From the NCBI RefSeq assembly GCF_003336665.1, contig NZ_QPIJ01000017.1:1-64000 (forward strand): 64,000 bases of DNA, written 5' to 3'. The notes under the pieces are model-generated. The model was not told where the DNA came from. It saw nothing but the letters and a program-made list of their open reading frames with translations, and made no database searches. The position numbers were made by a program, and so were the translations under genes. Shown one piece after another: positions 62,812 to 64,000 of this stretch (its first letter is position 1; each line of letters starts with the position of its first letter). The DNA comes from Vreelandella rituensis. GTDB taxonomy: Bacteria; Pseudomonadota; Gammaproteobacteria; Pseudomonadales; Halomonadaceae.

Positions 62812-63918
62812 ATGAGACTTTTTATTCTTGGTACGAGAGGAATTCCTGCTAGCCATGGTGGTTTTGAGACTTTCGTGGAGAAATTGGCGCCTTATCTGGT
62901 AAGTCATGGCTGGGAAGTAGTTGTATATTGCCAAGAATCGGGTAAAGGAAGTATTAGCGAAACTGAGTGGAGGGGTGTCAGGCGCATTCACATTCCAGTG
63001 AATCAGGAAGGAGCCGCCGGGACCATTATTTTCGATTGGAAAGTCACTTGGAATGCCTTCCGACAAAAAGGTTTATTTCTCACGCTTGGATATAATACCG
63101 CGGTTTTTAACCTGATGCAGCGTTTGGGTAGCCAGATAAATCTCATCAATATGGATGGAATAGAATGGCGCCGAGATAAATGGGGCCCGCTTGCCAAGAC
63201 CTGGTTCTGGTTGAATGAAAGAGCAGGATGTTGGGTTGGTAACCACCTTGTCGCCGACCACCCTGAAATTAAAAGACATCTAGCCTCGCGTGTTAGTGAG
63301 TCAAAAATTACCATGATTCCTTATGGTGGGGATGATGTTAAATCCGCTGACGAAGAGCTCTTGGCTCCCTTTGATCTTGAACCACGTCAATTTTCGATCA
63401 TCATTGCTCGTCCTGAGCCGGAAAATTCCTTTCTGGAAATGGTGCGTGCTTTTAGTAGCTGTCAACGCAATCACAAACTTGTGGTGCTTGGGAGTTTTAC
63501 GCCGCAAAAGAATGCTTTTCATCGCCAAGTGATGGAAGCTGCCAGTGATGAAGTGATCTTTCCGGGAGCAATTTATGATGCTCCTATTGTTCAAGCATTG
63601 CGCCACTTTAGTTATTTATACCTACATGGTCATCGTGTCGGTGGAACCAATCCCTCCCTCGTCGAGGCGCTAGGCGCTGGATGTGCGGTCATGGCCCACG
63701 ACAATCACTTCAACCGCTGGGTGGCAGGTGCAGGTGCCATGTATTTTAAAGATGAGGCGGGGTGTGCGGGCTTGTTCGATACGCTCCTGGAAAATAACGA
63801 CAAAGTTGAAAGTATGAGAGCCGCTAGCAAACAGCAGTTTTACGAATATTTTACGTGGGAACAGGTCTTGCAAGAGTATGAGAAATTACTGTTAAAGTGG
63901 CTTGAAAAAAGTAACTAG
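62812..63918 (+). CDS. DUF1972-type glycosyltransferase (rhamnosyltransferase-like)
   Basis: 368-residue GT-B transferase with the DUF1972 N-terminal start FILGTRGIPASHGGFETFVEKLAPYL, a GYNTAVFNLMQRL stretch, INMDGIEWRRDKWG, and the C-terminal HRVGGTNPSLVEALGAGC that binds the nucleotide sugar. ATG 62812 has GAGGA 6 bases upstream. Last complete gene of the polysaccharide operon, which may continue past the window. Confidence 0.9.
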   Translation: MRLFILGTRGIPASHGGFETFVEKLAPYLVSHGWEVVVYCQESGKGSISETEWRGVRRIHIPVNQEGAAGTIIFDWKVTWNAFRQKGLFLTLGYNTAVFNLMQRLGSQINLINMDGIEWRRDKWGPLAKTWFWLNERAGCWVGNHLVADHPEIKRHLASRVSESKITMIPYGGDDVKSADEELLAPFDLEPRQFSIIIARPEPENSFLEMVRAFSSCQRNHKLVVLGSFTPQKNAFHRQVMEAASDEVIFPGAIYDAPIVQALRHFSYLYLHGHRVGGTNPSLVEALGAGCAVMAHDNHFNRWVAGAGAMYFKDEAGCAGLFDTLLENNDKVESMRAASKQQFYEYFTWEQVLQEYEKLLLKWLEKSN

Positions 63919-64000
63919 CAACGCAATTCATACGCTGTACGTAGAGCCGGCTATCATTCAGTGCCGATCTGATTTTTTTTGATACGGTTTGCTGGAGGCT

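Overview
The window looks like chromosomal DNA from a gamma-proteobacterium of the Halomonas type (Halomonadaceae). This is inferred from gene content and order: a PA3496-family small protein, a short LOV photoreceptor of the Pseudomonas/Halomonas kind, tesA divergent from ybbA-ybbP, metK-cfa-luxS together, and glyA beside a type I secretion operon. I could not run a database search, so family calls rest on motifs read by eye.

Layout. 1-5000: gene debris and small genes (5'-truncated RecD2-like helicase, antitoxin-like tail, isocitrate dehydrogenase, broken ACR3-type arsenite transporter, a TraR/DksA protein with a macro-domain-like partner). 5100-18900: conserved chromosomal genes, namely a TVP38 membrane protein, a phosphoesterase-like/glycosyltransferase fusion, luxS, metK, cfa, a UspA-SulP pair, a CBS protein, HelD and prfC. 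18900-23300: a small defence-type island with a brxL (BREX) remnant, an orphan protein ending in an MbcA/ParS-like antitoxin domain, an XRE regulator, and a winged-helix-like protein paired with an SF2 helicase. 23800-34400: housekeeping genes (PA3496, LOV, MFS, SelT/W, EamA, tesA, ybbA-ybbP, a large periplasmic protein, glyA). 34400-52300: a mosaic island between glyA and a type I secretion operon. It holds an IscB remnant, palindromic repeats, an O-antigen ligase, an operon of small proteins + helicase + tyrosine integrase, two TnpB genes, vapBC, an IS110 transposase, and a three-gene operon with two very large tyrosine-recombinase-like proteins. 52400-57100: an ABC/HlyD/TolC type I secretion operon with no substrate gene visible. 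57284-63918: a surface polysaccharide operon (Wzz, WecB, flippase, polymerase-like protein, two glycosyltransferases).

The most interesting content is a two-gene module (a ~200-residue winged-helix-like protein plus an SF2 helicase) that occurs twice, at 21276-23269 and 38818-40958. The copies are clearly paralogous but diverged; one lies in the defence island and the other is translationally coupled to an integrase. Second is the 45722-51179 operon of two ~780-residue recombinase-like proteins plus a lysine-rich protein.

The glyA/secretion junction has been rearranged. Intact glyA at 34410 lacks its terminator and is followed by a decayed 5' piece of the secretion ATPase. The terminator and the intact secretion operon lie 18 kb away, behind decayed copies of the O-antigen ligase 3' part (296 bp, about a dozen mismatches) and of glyA. 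The 14.7-kb segment between the two ligase copies is the most likely unit of insertion.
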